A stretch of DNA of 64,000 bases from contig NZ_QMEY01000036.1 of the NCBI RefSeq assembly GCF_003315795.1, forward strand, positions 1 through 64,000, in the 5' to 3' direction. The notes beneath the pieces were generated by a model. The model saw only the letters and a program-made list of their open reading frames with translations, had not been told where the DNA came from and ran no database searches. Shown here piece by piece: positions 7,534 to 16,889 of the stretch; position 1 is the first letter of the stretch; each line of letters starts with the position of its first letter. Source of the DNA: Spongiactinospora rosea. GTDB lineage: Bacteria > Actinomycetota > Actinomycetes > Streptosporangiales > Streptosporangiaceae. The position numbers were made by a program, and so were the translations under genes.

Positions 7534-9039
7534 CTAGGCGGTGGGCTTGACCAGCGGGAAGAGGATCGTCTCGCGGATGTTGCGACCGGTGAACGCCATG
7601 ATCATCCGGTCGATCCCGACGCCCACGCCACCGGTCGGCGGCATTGCATATTCCAGTGCGATCAAGAAGTCCTCGTCAAGCTGCATGGCCTCCGGGTCTC
7701 CCCCCGCCGCGAGCAGCGACTGCTCGACCAGCCTGCGCCGCTGCTCCACCGGATCGACCAGCTCGGAGTAGGCGGTGCCCAGCTCGGTGCCGAAGCCGAT
7801 GAGGTCCCACTTCTCGGTGAGCAGCGGGTTGTCGCGGTGATGGCGGGTGAGCGGGGAGGTCTCCAGCGGGTAGTCCATGACGAAGGTCGGCTGTACGAGC
7901 GTGTGCTCGACCAGCGCCTCGAAGATCTCCTGGACCAGCTTGCCCTGGCCCCACTTCGGGTCCCAGTGGATCTCCCGCCGGTCGGCGAGCTTGCGTACCT
8001 GCTCCAGCGGCGTCTCCGGGACGACCTCCTCGCCCAGCGCCTCGCTCACCGCGCCGTAGAGGGTGACCCGCGGCCAGCGCTCGCCGCCGAGGTCGATCTC
8101 CGTGTCGTCGCGCCGGACCACGGTCGTCCCCAGCGCGGCCACCACCGCCCGCTGGTACATCCGCTGGGTGAGGTCGGCCATGTCGTTGTAGTCGAGGTAG
8201 GTGCCGTACGCCTCCAGCATGCTGAACTCGGGGTTGTGCGTGGAGTCGGCGCCCTCGTTGCGGAAGTTGCGGTTGATCTCGAAGACCTTCTCGATGCCGC
8301 CGACGACCAGCCGCTTGAGGTACAGCTCGATCGCGATGCGCAGGTAGAGGTCCATGCCGTACGCGTTGATGTGCGTCTTGAACGGCCGGGCCGTCGCGCC
8401 GCCGTGGATCGGCTGGAGCATGGGCGTCTCGACTTCGAGATAGCCCTCCTCGTGCCAGAAGTCGCGCACCGCGCGGACGGTGTCGCTGCGCAGCCGCGCC
8501 ATCCGGCGGGCCTCGTCGTTGACGATCAGGTCGACGTAGCGCTGGCGGACCCGCGCCTCGGGGTCGGTGAGCCCGACGTGCTTCTCCGGCAGCGGGCGCA
8601 GGCACTTGGAGGTGATCTGCCAGCGGTCGGCGAGCACGGACAGCTCGCCGCGCCGGGAGGTGATCACCTCGCCCTCCACGCCCACGTGGTCGCCGAGGTC
8701 GACGTCGCGCTTCCACGCCGCCAGGGACTCCTCGCCGACCTTGTCGAGCGAGATCATGACCTGGAGGTCTCCGCCGCCGTCGCGCAGCGTGGCGAAGCAC
8801 AGCTTGCCGCCGACGCGGCTGAGCATGACCCGGCCGGCGACGGCCACCCGCTCGCCGGTCGCGACGTCGGCCCCGAGCCCCTCGTGTCTGGCCTTCAGCT
8901 CGGCGTTGGTCGCGGTGCGCGGAAAGCTGACCGGGTAGGGCTCGACGCCTTCGGCACGCAGGCGGTCGAGCTTCTCCCGGCGGACGCGCATCTGCTCGGG
9001 CAGGTCCGGGGTCGGGGTAACGTCATCGGTCACAGACAA
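7534..9039 (-). CDS. lysS: Lysyl-tRNA synthetase, class II
   Basis: A 501-residue LysRS with an N-terminal OB-fold anticodon domain (about 60-160) and a class II catalytic core. Motif 2 appears as FRNEGADSTHNPEF, and motif 3 as GVGVGIDRMIM near the C-terminus. Length is standard. ATG or GTG start at 9039, MSVTDDVTPTPDLPEQ. The gene is the last of the minus-strand nad/coa block: coaX ends 40 bp upstream. Its neighbourhood to coaX, panC/panD and lsr2/clpC repeats the Mycobacterium Rv3596c-Rv3603c order. Confidence 0.98.
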   Translation of the reverse strand: MSVTDDVTPTPDLPEQMRVRREKLDRLRAEGVEPYPVSFPRTATNAELKARHEGLGADVATGERVAVAGRVMLSRVGGKLCFATLRDGGGDLQVMISLDKVGEESLAAWKRDVDLGDHVGVEGEVITSRRGELSVLADRWQITSKCLRPLPEKHVGLTDPEARVRQRYVDLIVNDEARRMARLRSDTVRAVRDFWHEEGYLEVETPMLQPIHGGATARPFKTHINAYGMDLYLRIAIELYLKRLVVGGIEKVFEINRNFRNEGADSTHNPEFSMLEAYGTYLDYNDMADLTQRMYQRAVVAALGTTVVRRDDTEIDLGGERWPRVTLYGAVSEALGEEVVPETPLEQVRKLADRREIHWDPKWGQGKLVQEIFEALVEHTLVQPTFVMDYPLETSPLTRHHRDNPLLTEKWDLIGFGTELGTAYSELVDPVEQRRRLVEQSLLAAGGDPEAMQLDEDFLIALEYAMPPTGGVGVGIDRMIMAFTGRNIRETILFPLVKPTA

Positions 9040-9079
9040 AGGTTACCGAGGTTTGGCAGCCGGTCTGGGCGGCGTACGG

Positions 9080-9862
9080 CTACTGGGTGTTGCGCTCGTA
9101 CACCAGCCGCAGCCCGATCAGCGTCAGCCAGGGCTCGTGGACGTCCACCGACCGCGCCTCGCCCGAGACCAGCGACGCGTGCCCGCCGGTCGCCACCACC
9201 GTGACCTCGTCGGGGTCGTCGCTCAGCTCGGCGGCCATCCGCTCGACGATGCCGTCCACCTGCCCGGCGAAGCCGTAGATGATGCCCGACTGAAGGGCCT
9301 CGACGGTGTTCTTGGCGATCACCGCACGCGGCCGGATCAGCTCGACCTTGTGCAGTTGCGCACCGGCCTGGGCCAGGGCGTCCACCGAGATCTCGATGCC
9401 CGGCGCGGTCACCGCGCCGACGTACTCGCCGCGCGAGGACACCGCGTCGAAGGAGGTGGCGGTGCCGAAGTCGACGATCACGCACGGCCCGCCGTACAGG
9501 TGGATGGCGGCCAGCGCGTTGACGATGCGGTCGCTGCCGACCTCCTTGGGGTTGTCCATGCGGACCGGCACGCCGGTCCGCACCCCGGGCTCCACGACCA
9601 CGTTGCCCACGTCGCCGTAGTAGCGGCGGCACATCTCCCGCATCTCGTTCAGCACCGAGGGGACGGTCGAGCAGATCGCGATGCCGTTGATGTCGGCGTT
9701 GGCGAGCAGCGGCGACTGCCCGAGCAGTCCTTGCAGGACCACGGCGATCTCGTCGGCGGTACGGCGCGCATCGGTGGCGATCCGCCAGTGCTCGATCAGG
9801 TCCTCCCCCGAGAAGAGCCCGAGCACCGTATGAGTGTTGCCGACGTCGATCGTGAGCAGCAT
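9080..9862 (-). CDS. coaX: Type III pantothenate kinase
   Basis: CoaX phosphorylates pantothenate in the first step of CoA synthesis. The 260-residue protein opens with the ASKHA phosphate loop LLTIDVGNTHTVLGLF. It also shows GSDRIVNALAA and the adenosine-motif-like VIVDFGTATSFDAV. The ATG at 9862 overlaps the stop of the upstream NadB-NadC frame by one base (TGATG), so translation is coupled. Its presence beside panC and panD ties pantothenate supply to its use. Confidence 0.96.
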   Translation of the reverse strand: MLLTIDVGNTHTVLGLFSGEDLIEHWRIATDARRTADEIAVVLQGLLGQSPLLANADINGIAICSTVPSVLNEMREMCRRYYGDVGNVVVEPGVRTGVPVRMDNPKEVGSDRIVNALAAIHLYGGPCVIVDFGTATSFDAVSSRGEYVGAVTAPGIEISVDALAQAGAQLHKVELIRPRAVIAKNTVEALQSGIIYGFAGQVDGIVERMAAELSDDPDEVTVVATGGHASLVSGEARSVDVHEPWLTLIGLRLVYERNTQ

Positions 9863-12384
9863 CAAGCCCCCCGCAGATCCAGTGCGATGTCGAGCGCGGG
9901 GGCGGAGTGGGTCAGAGCCCCCACGGAAAGGTAATCGACGCCAGTCTCCGCCACATCACGGGCCGATTCCAAGGTCAATCCGCCACTGGCCTCCAACCGT
10001 GCCCGATTTTTCACCAATGTCACGGCGGTGGCGGTGTCCTCGACGCTGAAGTTGTCGAGCAGGATCTCCTCGGCGCCCTCGGCGAGCAGCGGTTCGAGCT
10101 GGTCGATGCGGTCCACCTCCACCTCGATCGGCAGGTCCGGGTACGCCTCGCGCACCGCCCTGAACGCCTCGGCGACACCACCCGCGGCGACCACGTGATT
10201 GTCCTTGATCAACGCCGCCGCCGACAAGGACATCCGATGATTGACTCCACCGCCGCAGCGTACGGCGTACTTCTCCAGCGCGCGGAGGCCGGGGAGGGTC
10301 TTACGGCTGTCCCTGATCCGCGCCGCCGTACCCTCCACCGCGCTGACCCAGCGGGCGGTCATGGTGGCCACGCCGGACAGGTGGGTCAGGATGTTGAGCG
10401 CGGTCCGCTCGGCGGTCAGCAGGTCGCGCGTGGGACCGGTGACGGTCATCAGCACGTCGCCCCTGGACACCCGCTCGCCGTCCTTGACGTGCCGCTCGGC
10501 GGTCAGCCGCCCGCCGGACGCGTGCGCGAACAGGCCCTCGGCCACGGCCAGGCCGCACACCACGCCGTCGGCGCGGGCCACGACGTCGGCGACGGCCCGC
10601 TGGCCGGCCGGGATGGTGGCCAGGCTGGTCACGTCGCCCACCTCGGACAGGTCTTCGGCCAGCGCGGTCTCGTACAGGCCCACCACCGCGGCCGGGTCAA
10701 GGCCCGCGTCGGCGAGATCGGCCTCGACGTGCTGCGGGAGCGTCGTACGGGCGCGGTAGGTCATGGTGATCCCCTCTTCGGACAGGGTGGCGTCCAGGTG
10801 TCCCAGCCACCGGGTGTCGTCGCGGTCCGGATGGTCGTCGCGCCAGTGCGAGCCGCGGGTCTCCTCGCGCAGCGCGGCGGCGGCGACCAGCGCGGAGGCC
10901 ACCGTCAGCAGGTTCGTCGCCTCCCAGGACTCCGTGCGCGGCTCGACCGCCACCGGGGTCCAGCGGGCGTCCTTCAGCGCGCGGGCCACCTCGGTGAGGC
11001 TGTGGCGGCTGCGCAGCACGCTCGCTCCGCGGCTCATGTGGCCCTGCACGCGCGCCCGGGCCCTCGGGTCCACCAGGCCGGTCACGGCGCCCGCACGGGG
11101 CACAGGGGGGCCGGGACGGGGCCTCCGGGCGTGGACGTCGCCCGCGATGCGGTCGGCGAAGACCAGCCCTTCCAGCAGCGAGTTGGAGGCCAGCCGGTTG
11201 GCGCCGTGGACGCCGGTGCAGGCGACCTCGCCGCACGCGTACAGGCCGGGGACGCTGGTGCGTCCGTACAGGTCGGCGCGTACCCCGCCGCTGGCGTAGT
11301 GGGCGGCAGGGACGACCGGGACGAGCTGTGTCACCGGGTCGATGCCGTGTTCCAGGCAGAACGCGTGGATGGTCGGGAAGCGGGTGCGCCACTTGTCCGC
11401 GCCGAAGTGCCTGCCGTCCAGGTGGACGTGGCCGGTGGCGGTCTCACGCATCCGTTGCATGATCGCCTTGGCCACGACGTCGCGCGGCGCGAGGTCGGCG
11501 AGTTCGTGGACGTCCCGCATGAACCTTTCGCCGTTCTTGTCCACCAGGAACGCGCCCTCGCCCCTGACCGCCTCGGAGACCAGCGGCTGCTGGCCGGTGG
11601 CGTCCTCGCCCAGCCACAGCACCGTGGGATGGAACTGCACGAACTCCAGATCCCTGACCACGGCCCCGGCGCGCAGCGCGAGCGCCACGCCGTCCCCGGT
11701 GGAGACGGCCGGGTTGGTGGTGGCCGCGTACACCTGGCCCATGCCGCCGGTGGCCAGCACCACCGCGTTCGCGCGCACCGCGCCGACGCCGTCCCGCGCG
11801 CCCTCGCCCATCACGTGCAGGGTGATCCCGCAGGCGTGCCCGTCGGCGTCGGTCAGCAGGTCCAGGACCAGGGCGTGCTCGATGACGTCGATCCGGGTGC
11901 CGCGTACGGCCTCGATCAGGGCCCGCTGCACCTCCGCGCCCGTCGCGTCGCCGCCCGCGTGGACGATGCGGTCGCGGCGGTGGCCGCCCTCCCGGGTGAG
12001 CTGCAGCTCACCGCGGGCGTCGCGGTCGAACCGGGCCCCGCGCCCCATCAGCCGCCGCAGCGCGCCCGGGCCCTCGTTCACCAGGGCCCGTACGGCCGGT
12101 ACGTCGCACAGGCCGACCCCGGCGGTGAGCGTGTCCGCCAGATGCTCGCCCGGCGAGTCGCCCGGGTCGAGCACCGCGGCGATCCCGCCCTGCGCCCAGC
12201 GCGTCGAACCGGCCGCCAGGACGTCCTTGGTGACCACCATGACCGAGGCGGCCGGGTCCAGCTCCGCGTAGCGCAGAGCGACGCTCAGCCCCGCGACGCC
12301 CGAACCGACGACGAGGAGATCGGCGGAGACCGTCCATCCAGGGTCCGGGGCGGTCAGGCGTGTCGGGATGGCGGGGGAGCTCAC
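9862..12384 (-). CDS. nadBC: Fused L-aspartate oxidase / quinolinate phosphoribosyltransferase (NadB-NadC)
   Basis: One uninterrupted 840-codon frame covers two enzymes of NAD synthesis. Residues 1 to about 540 are NadB: FAD motif VVGSGVAGLSVALRYAE, STRWAQGGIAAV, EFVQFHPT and GEVACTGVHGANRLASNSLL. Residues from about 545 are a full NadC, with RDSRKTLPGLRALEKYAV, GGGVNHRM, LIKDNH, EILLDNF and ASGGLTLESA. The start is GTG 12384 behind AAGAGG. Inside the joint there is an ATG (10764) preceded by GAGGGG, so a separate NadC might also be translated. In Streptomyces the two are neighbouring separate genes. A small dyad, CGTCA-ACA-TGACG, lies upstream at 12457-12469. NadA is not in the window. Confidence 0.93.
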   Translation of the reverse strand: MSSPAIPTRLTAPDPGWTVSADLLVVGSGVAGLSVALRYAELDPAASVMVVTKDVLAAGSTRWAQGGIAAVLDPGDSPGEHLADTLTAGVGLCDVPAVRALVNEGPGALRRLMGRGARFDRDARGELQLTREGGHRRDRIVHAGGDATGAEVQRALIEAVRGTRIDVIEHALVLDLLTDADGHACGITLHVMGEGARDGVGAVRANAVVLATGGMGQVYAATTNPAVSTGDGVALALRAGAVVRDLEFVQFHPTVLWLGEDATGQQPLVSEAVRGEGAFLVDKNGERFMRDVHELADLAPRDVVAKAIMQRMRETATGHVHLDGRHFGADKWRTRFPTIHAFCLEHGIDPVTQLVPVVPAAHYASGGVRADLYGRTSVPGLYACGEVACTGVHGANRLASNSLLEGLVFADRIAGDVHARRPRPGPPVPRAGAVTGLVDPRARARVQGHMSRGASVLRSRHSLTEVARALKDARWTPVAVEPRTESWEATNLLTVASALVAAAALREETRGSHWRDDHPDRDDTRWLGHLDATLSEEGITMTYRARTTLPQHVEADLADAGLDPAAVVGLYETALAEDLSEVGDVTSLATIPAGQRAVADVVARADGVVCGLAVAEGLFAHASGGRLTAERHVKDGERVSRGDVLMTVTGPTRDLLTAERTALNILTHLSGVATMTARWVSAVEGTAARIRDSRKTLPGLRALEKYAVRCGGGVNHRMSLSAAALIKDNHVVAAGGVAEAFRAVREAYPDLPIEVEVDRIDQLEPLLAEGAEEILLDNFSVEDTATAVTLVKNRARLEASGGLTLESARDVAETGVDYLSVGALTHSAPALDIALDLRGA

Positions 12385-12547
12385 AGGCCACCTCTTCTCG
12401 GCCCGGCTCCTACCGCCGGACGCACGTGGTGATTCCACCGCTTACGCGGCGAATTTCGTCAACATGACGATAACCTGGGGCCTGCGGTGATTCATTCCCG
12501 GGTATGGGGTGTGTGGTGAGAGATCTCCCTGAGAGGCGCTGTCTCAC

Positions 12548-12979
12548 CTAGACATCGGAGGTGTAGGGCATGTCGCCACGCAGCGTGCCCAGGTCTCCGC
12601 CGGGGAGGGCGGCGGCCGGGTCGGTGTCCAGCTGGACGACGCGGTTGTCCCGGTCGACGTGGACGACCTTCGGTGCGAAGGAGCGCGCCTCGGCGTCCTC
12701 CATCTGCCCGTACGCGATGATGATCACCAGATCGCCCGGCTGGACCAGGCGGGCGGCGGCGCCGTTGATCCCGATGATCCCCGAGCCGCGCGGTCCGGTG
12801 AGCGTGTAGGTGACCAGCCTGGCGCCATTGTCGATGTCGACGATGTGCACCTGCTCGCCGGGCAGCAGCCCGGCCGCGTCCAGCAGATCCTCGTCAATGG
12901 TCACCGAACCGACGTAGTGCAGGTCGGCCTGGGTGACGGTGGCCCTGTGGATCTTGGACGTGAGCATGGTCCTGAGCAT
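12548..12979 (-). CDS. panD: Aspartate 1-decarboxylase precursor
   Basis: Pyruvoyl enzyme making beta-alanine for pantothenate. The 143-residue proenzyme has the self-cleavage site Gly24-Ser25 in HYVGSVTID, plus IHRATVTQADL near the start and the NGAAARLVQPGDLVIII core. ATG 12979 (MLRTMLTSKIHRA) follows GGTGGAG; an in-frame start upstream would add a non-conserved leader. It lies downstream of panC and before the nad genes, all on the minus strand. Confidence 0.97.
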   Translation of the reverse strand: MLRTMLTSKIHRATVTQADLHYVGSVTIDEDLLDAAGLLPGEQVHIVDIDNGARLVTYTLTGPRGSGIIGINGAAARLVQPGDLVIIIAYGQMEDAEARSFAPKVVHVDRDNRVVQLDTDPAAALPGGDLGTLRGDMPYTSDV

Positions 12980-13068
12980 GCGTTGACTCCACCCTTCGCT
13001 CGGTCGCGCCACCACGTCGGCGTGCGCGCCGGCCTACAGGCTACTTTCCCGCTTCGGCCGGCGCGCCC

Positions 13069-13156
13069 CAGGATGCCGTCAGGGCTCAGGATGCCGTCAG
13101 GGCTCAGGATGCCGTCAGGGCTCAGGATGCCGTCAGGGCTCAGGATGCGGTCAGGG
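13069..13156 (-). repeat. 18-bp tandem repeat carrying copies of the panC stop region
   Basis: Four exact copies of CAGGATGCCGTCAGGGCT lie at 13069, 13087, 13105 and 13123. A fifth, slightly changed partial copy at 13141-13156 is the true 3' end of panC. On the coding strand each unit reads Leu-Thr-Ala-Ser-stop plus three bases. The array is therefore a tandem expansion of the gene end that leaves the protein intact. Confidence 0.95.
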
Positions 13157-13988
13157 TGATGTTGTCGATCAGACGGGTCGTGCCGACCCGGGCGGCGACC
13201 GCGAGCACCGCCTCGCCCTGGTGGTCGCCGGGCACCTCGGTGAAGGTCAGCGGATCGACCAGGGCCAGATAGTCCAGCTTGAGCGGGGGCTCTGCGCGGG
13301 CGGCGGCGTCCAATACCTCACCGGCGGCCCGCTTGATGGCGTCCGGGCCGTGTTGGGCGGCGCCCGCGCGCAGGGCGCGGGAGAGCGCGAGGGCGGTACG
13401 GCGGTCGGCCTCGGACAGGTAGCGGTTGCGGCTGGACAGGGCCAGGCCGTCCGGCTCGCGCACGGTCTCGCCGCCGATGATCTCGATCGGCAGGTCCAGG
13501 TCGAGCACCATCCTGCGGATGATCGCCAGTTGCTGGGCGTCCTTGCGGCCGAACACCGCGACGTCCGGGCGTACCAGGTTGAACAGTTTGTTCACCACGG
13601 TGAGCACGCCGTCGAAGTGGCCGGGGCGGAACGTCCCCTCGACGATCGCGCCCATCGGCCCGGCCGAGACGGAGACCTGGCGGTCGGGGCGGTACATCGC
13701 CTCGGGGGACGGGGCGAAGACGACGTTCACCCCCTCGGCGGCGCATGCGTCCAGGTCCGCCTGGAAGGTGCGGGGATAGCGGGAGAAATCCTCGTCCGGG
13801 GCGAACTGCAGGGGGTTGACGAAGATACTGACCACGACGTGGTCGGCGTACTGCCTGGCCAGCCTGATCAGCGACCGGTGCCCCTCGTGCAGCGCGCCCA
13901 TGGTCGGGACCAGCGCCAGCCGTCCGCCGCCCAGCTCGCCGCGCGCGATGTCCAGCTCCGCGCGGTCGCCCGCGACGATCACGTCCAT
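13140..13988 (-). CDS. panC: Pantoate--beta-alanine ligase
   Basis: ATP-dependent joining of pantoate and beta-alanine. The 282-residue protein shows the HIGH-like motif PTMGALHEGH, VVSIFVNPLQFAPDEDFSRYPR, GHFDGVLTVVNKLFN, FGRKDAQQL and the KMSKS-like stretch LALSSRNRYLS. ATG 13988 gives the canonical start; the reading frame stays open far upstream (to 15902) only because the region is so GC-rich. It overlaps the end of the upstream DUF2520 gene by 10 bases, so the two are translationally coupled. The stop lies in the 18-bp repeat array. Confidence 0.97.
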   Translation of the reverse strand: MDVIVAGDRAELDIARGELGGGRLALVPTMGALHEGHRSLIRLARQYADHVVVSIFVNPLQFAPDEDFSRYPRTFQADLDACAAEGVNVVFAPSPEAMYRPDRQVSVSAGPMGAIVEGTFRPGHFDGVLTVVNKLFNLVRPDVAVFGRKDAQQLAIIRRMVLDLDLPIEIIGGETVREPDGLALSSRNRYLSEADRRTALALSRALRAGAAQHGPDAIKRAAGEVLDAAARAEPPLKLDYLALVDPLTFTEVPGDHQGEAVLAVAARVGTTRLIDNITLTAS

Positions 13989-14869
13989 ATGTTGCCTCCC
14001 AGCGCGTCCAGCAGGCGCTCGGCCGCCTCTGGTTTGAGCAGTCCCGCCGCGAGCGCCCGGTCGGCGGTCAGCCGGGCCAGCGCGATGTAGGCGTCGGCCG
14101 CCTCGGGGGCGGCCAGGATCAGCGCGTCCACGTGCTTGCGTACCGTACCGGCGTCGCCGCGCACCACCGGGCCGGTGAGGCCCGCGATGCCGAGCCGCAG
14201 CACGTTGTCCAGGGCCGCGCCGAGCAGCGGGCCGAGCATCCGGCCGGGGTGTTCCACGCCGATCCGGCCGAGCAGCTCCTGTGACTCGGCGATCAGCGTG
14301 ACCATGTGGTTGGCGGCCCCGGCGAGCGCCGCGTGGTAGAGCGCGCGGTCGGCGTCGTCGATCCAGACCGGCTCGCCGCTCATCTCGATGACCAGCGCCT
14401 CGGCCACCGGGCGCAGCGTCGGCGGCGCGGTCACGCCGAACGAGCAGCCGACCAGGCGGCGCTGGTCGTCGTCGCGGCCGGTGAAGGTCATCACCGGGTG
14501 CAGCGCCAGCGGCAGCGCGCCGGCCTGCGCGGCGGGCTCCAGCACGCTGAGGCCGTAGGCGCCGCTGGTGTGCGCGAGCAGCTTGCCGCGCAGATCGACG
14601 CCGGTCGCGGCGAGCCCGGACACCAGTCCGGGCAGTATGTCGTCCGGTACGGTCAGCAGCACCAGCTCGGAGGCGCGTACGACCTCGTCCGGAGTGACGG
14701 GCGAGACGCCCAGCCGCTCCGCGGCCCTGCGCTGTGAGGCGTCGGAGACCCCGCTCGCCGCCACCACGCGGTGGCCTGCCGTCACCAAGGCTGCACCGAG
14801 CACCGAACCGACCCGTCCGGCGCCGAGAACCCCGACGGCCAGTCGTGCCGGACGATCCCCTGCGTCCAT
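13979..14869 (-). CDS. Rossmann-like / DUF2520 domain protein (possible oxidoreductase)
   Basis: A 296-residue protein with an N-terminal dinucleotide-binding fold, VGVLGAGRVGSVLGAALV (about residues 12-29). A C-terminal DUF2520 helical domain contains LYHAALAGAANHMVTLIAE. The layout resembles 6-phosphogluconate or ketopantoate reductases. The same family lies directly upstream of panC in Mycobacterium (Rv3603c). A role in pantoate formation is a reasonable guess but unproven. ATG 14869 is chosen because it sits after GGGACGGGACG and just before the Rossmann strand. Confidence 0.85.
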   Translation of the reverse strand: MDAGDRPARLAVGVLGAGRVGSVLGAALVTAGHRVVAASGVSDASQRRAAERLGVSPVTPDEVVRASELVLLTVPDDILPGLVSGLAATGVDLRGKLLAHTSGAYGLSVLEPAAQAGALPLALHPVMTFTGRDDDQRRLVGCSFGVTAPPTLRPVAEALVIEMSGEPVWIDDADRALYHAALAGAANHMVTLIAESQELLGRIGVEHPGRMLGPLLGAALDNVLRLGIAGLTGPVVRGDAGTVRKHVDALILAAPEAADAYIALARLTADRALAAGLLKPEAAERLLDALGGNIWT

Positions 14870-15099
14870 TTCGTCCCGTCCCGTTGAGAATGCCGGACGC
14901 CTGCGAGTCCGGACGCCTGCTCCGCTGCCCCAGGTCCAGGGTAACGAAAGGAACGGGATGGACCTCGATCGGCACACGACTCGGGTTTTTACCGAAACCT
15001 GAGATACCGATAAATCGGAAAGGGAAGGCGAAGTGGGACAAAGCCCTTGAGTTGGGCGCCCCAGAGATGAGGAGGAGGGTTACCGATCGACTCATCGAA

Positions 15100-16530
15100 A
15101 CGACGGGCGCCGAGCCCCGCGAAGGGGCCCGGCGCTCGCCTCTGAGCCCATCTGGAGGACGGACTCCCGAAGTTCCGGGTCGCATGGTTGCGATCCATGT
15201 GGACGGGCCGCCTGCGCGGCGTCCCGTCGTACCGGGGGCATGGCCTGACGGCCCCGTGGATGGGGACCACGGCCCGCTGCCCCTCGTGTCGTACTGAGGC
15301 ACCAGAGTGCCTGTACTGAAGAGCAACCGGCCCCGGGACAGCGGCTCTTGCCGAGCCTGAACTTCCCGGACGACAGCCGGCGAGCACCGGACCCCACCGA
15401 AGCGGTGATCCACGTGCCCCAGGCCGCCGGGTGACGACGGCCCAGGTAGTGCCCGGACCGCCCATACGGCGGCCCGCGTGGTGAACCGGACCACCTCAGC
15501 GGTGATCCCCTCCCGCTCCCGGACGGTGTCCGGCGGGCAGGAGACCTGCCGAAACGGCAGGTTGTGAGCGACAGACCGCCTGCGGCGACGGTCCGCGTTG
15601 ACTCGGACCATCCCGGCGGCGATCCGCCGCACCCCGGGCCGCCACTGACGACGGCCCAGGCATTGCCGGACCACCCAGCGGGTGATCCGAGACCACGAAC
15701 CGCCGATGACGGCGGCCCGGGTAAGACCAGAACCACCCCAGGCGGCGGCCCTTGGCAGGCCGAACCCACCTGAGTGGTGATCCGCTGTGCGCCCGGGCCG
15801 CCCATCATGACGGCCCAGGTGGAACCGGACCACCGCGAACAGTGGCCCACAGGCACGAACCATCCGTGACGGCGGTCCGTACCCACGAACCGCCCTGGGC
15901 AACGACCCACACGGGCCGCACCACCCAGACGGCGATCCGCCTTCTACCGGGCCCGCCTGTCACGGCGAGCCCAGGTAGAACCGGAACCACCCAGGCGGCG
16001 GCCTCTGACAGGCCGTATCCACCCGAACGGTGATCCGTCGTGCCGCCCGGGCCGCCGATGACGGCGGCCCAGGTAGAACCAGAACCACTCCGGGCAACGG
16101 CCCGTACCGGGCCGAACCACCCCGGACAGTGATCCGCTCTGCGCCGGACCGTCCGGGTGGACGGTCCGTGTGGAACCTGATCGCTCGGCAGGCGATCCGT
16201 TGGTACGGCCACCCCGACGGCGACCGGCGAGCCCAATGACCACGACACGGTGACCCGTGTGCGCGAACCACCGGCACGATGTCCCGTGGCTCGGGATCAT
16301 CAGCAGGACGATCCGCGAACTCGGGCCACGCGTATGGCGGTCCATGGGCAGCCGGACCACCGGCTTGGTGGACCGTGGGTACGGATCGCGCTTGCGGCGA
16401 TCCGCGGTCCCGGCCGGCCACGTGTGTGGCGGCCGGTCGTTCTGGACCTCCCGCCACGTCTGTGGCGGCCGGTCATCTTGGACCACCGTCAGGCGTCCCG
16501 CGATGGGGATCTGCCGTCGATGGCGGTCCA
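15100..16530. repeat. Array of about 40 imperfect dyad units at roughly 32-bp period
   Basis: Gene-free region made of 20-24-bp imperfect inverted repeats, mostly of the form GG(A/G)(C/T)C(A/G)CC - 5 to 6 nt - GG(T/C)G(A/G)(T/C)CC, separated by about 10 bp. Clear cases are GGGCCGCC/GGCGGCCC at 16049-16070, GGACCGTCC/GGACGGTCC at 16146-16167, GATCGC/GCGATC at 16179-16197 and ACCTGCCG/CGGCAGGT at 15544-15562. Consecutive centres near 16059, 16092, 16124, 16156 and 16188 are 32-33 bp apart, three helical turns. Spacers also recur (AGGTAGAACC). Units are too divergent and spacers too short for CRISPR. The 230 bp before it (14870-15099) hold only the upstream region of the DUF2520 gene. Confidence 0.8.
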
Positions 16531-16889
16531 TGGGTCGGACCCGCTTTTCGCACGAGACTGCACACGAACGGGTCGCGATACGGGCCGTTCTACCGGGGCC
16601 GCCCGTGGTCGGGCCGGCTCCGGCGAGGCGACCCGTGGTCCGGGCACCCCTTTTAGGAGGCGGGTTGGTGCATCCTGCCGCACAGGTCAGGACGCGAGGG
16701 CACTCGCGAGACGGCGAGTCCGTATCGGATCCGCGGCGTAAGCGCGGATCTCACCGACCCGCATGGGATGCGGGTCCTTGACGAGGGGCCCGCGACGAGG
16801 CTGGGCCCGCTGGGCACCCCGGCACGAGGCGCGAGGTGCGCGCGACCGGCCATCCGCCGACTGACCAGCCGCCTTGGTCACCGGAAGGG
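16531..16889. other. Gap between the dyad array and the chaplin gene
   Basis: No supported gene in these 359 bases. Short hairpins such as CGCGGCGTAAGCGCGG and CCCGCATGGGATGCGGG near 16735-16775 may act as a terminator for the minus-strand chaplin gene. The sequence lacks the 32-bp spacing of the preceding array. Confidence 0.5.

Noticed and set aside
9907..12432. 841-codon open frame opposite nadBC
   Set aside because: Antisense shadow of a well-supported gene; composition rich in Gly/His/Arg/Val as expected for reversed GC-rich codons.
13989..15902. Very long open frame continuous with panC
   Set aside because: The first 640 codons have no homology-like features, run through the dyad array and overlap the DUF2520 gene; openness results from high GC. 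PanC starts at 13988.
15100..16530. Dyad array as a degenerate CRISPR array
   Set aside because: Units vary widely, spacers are only about 10 bp and partly repeated, and the units are not alike enough to be repeats of one CRISPR type.
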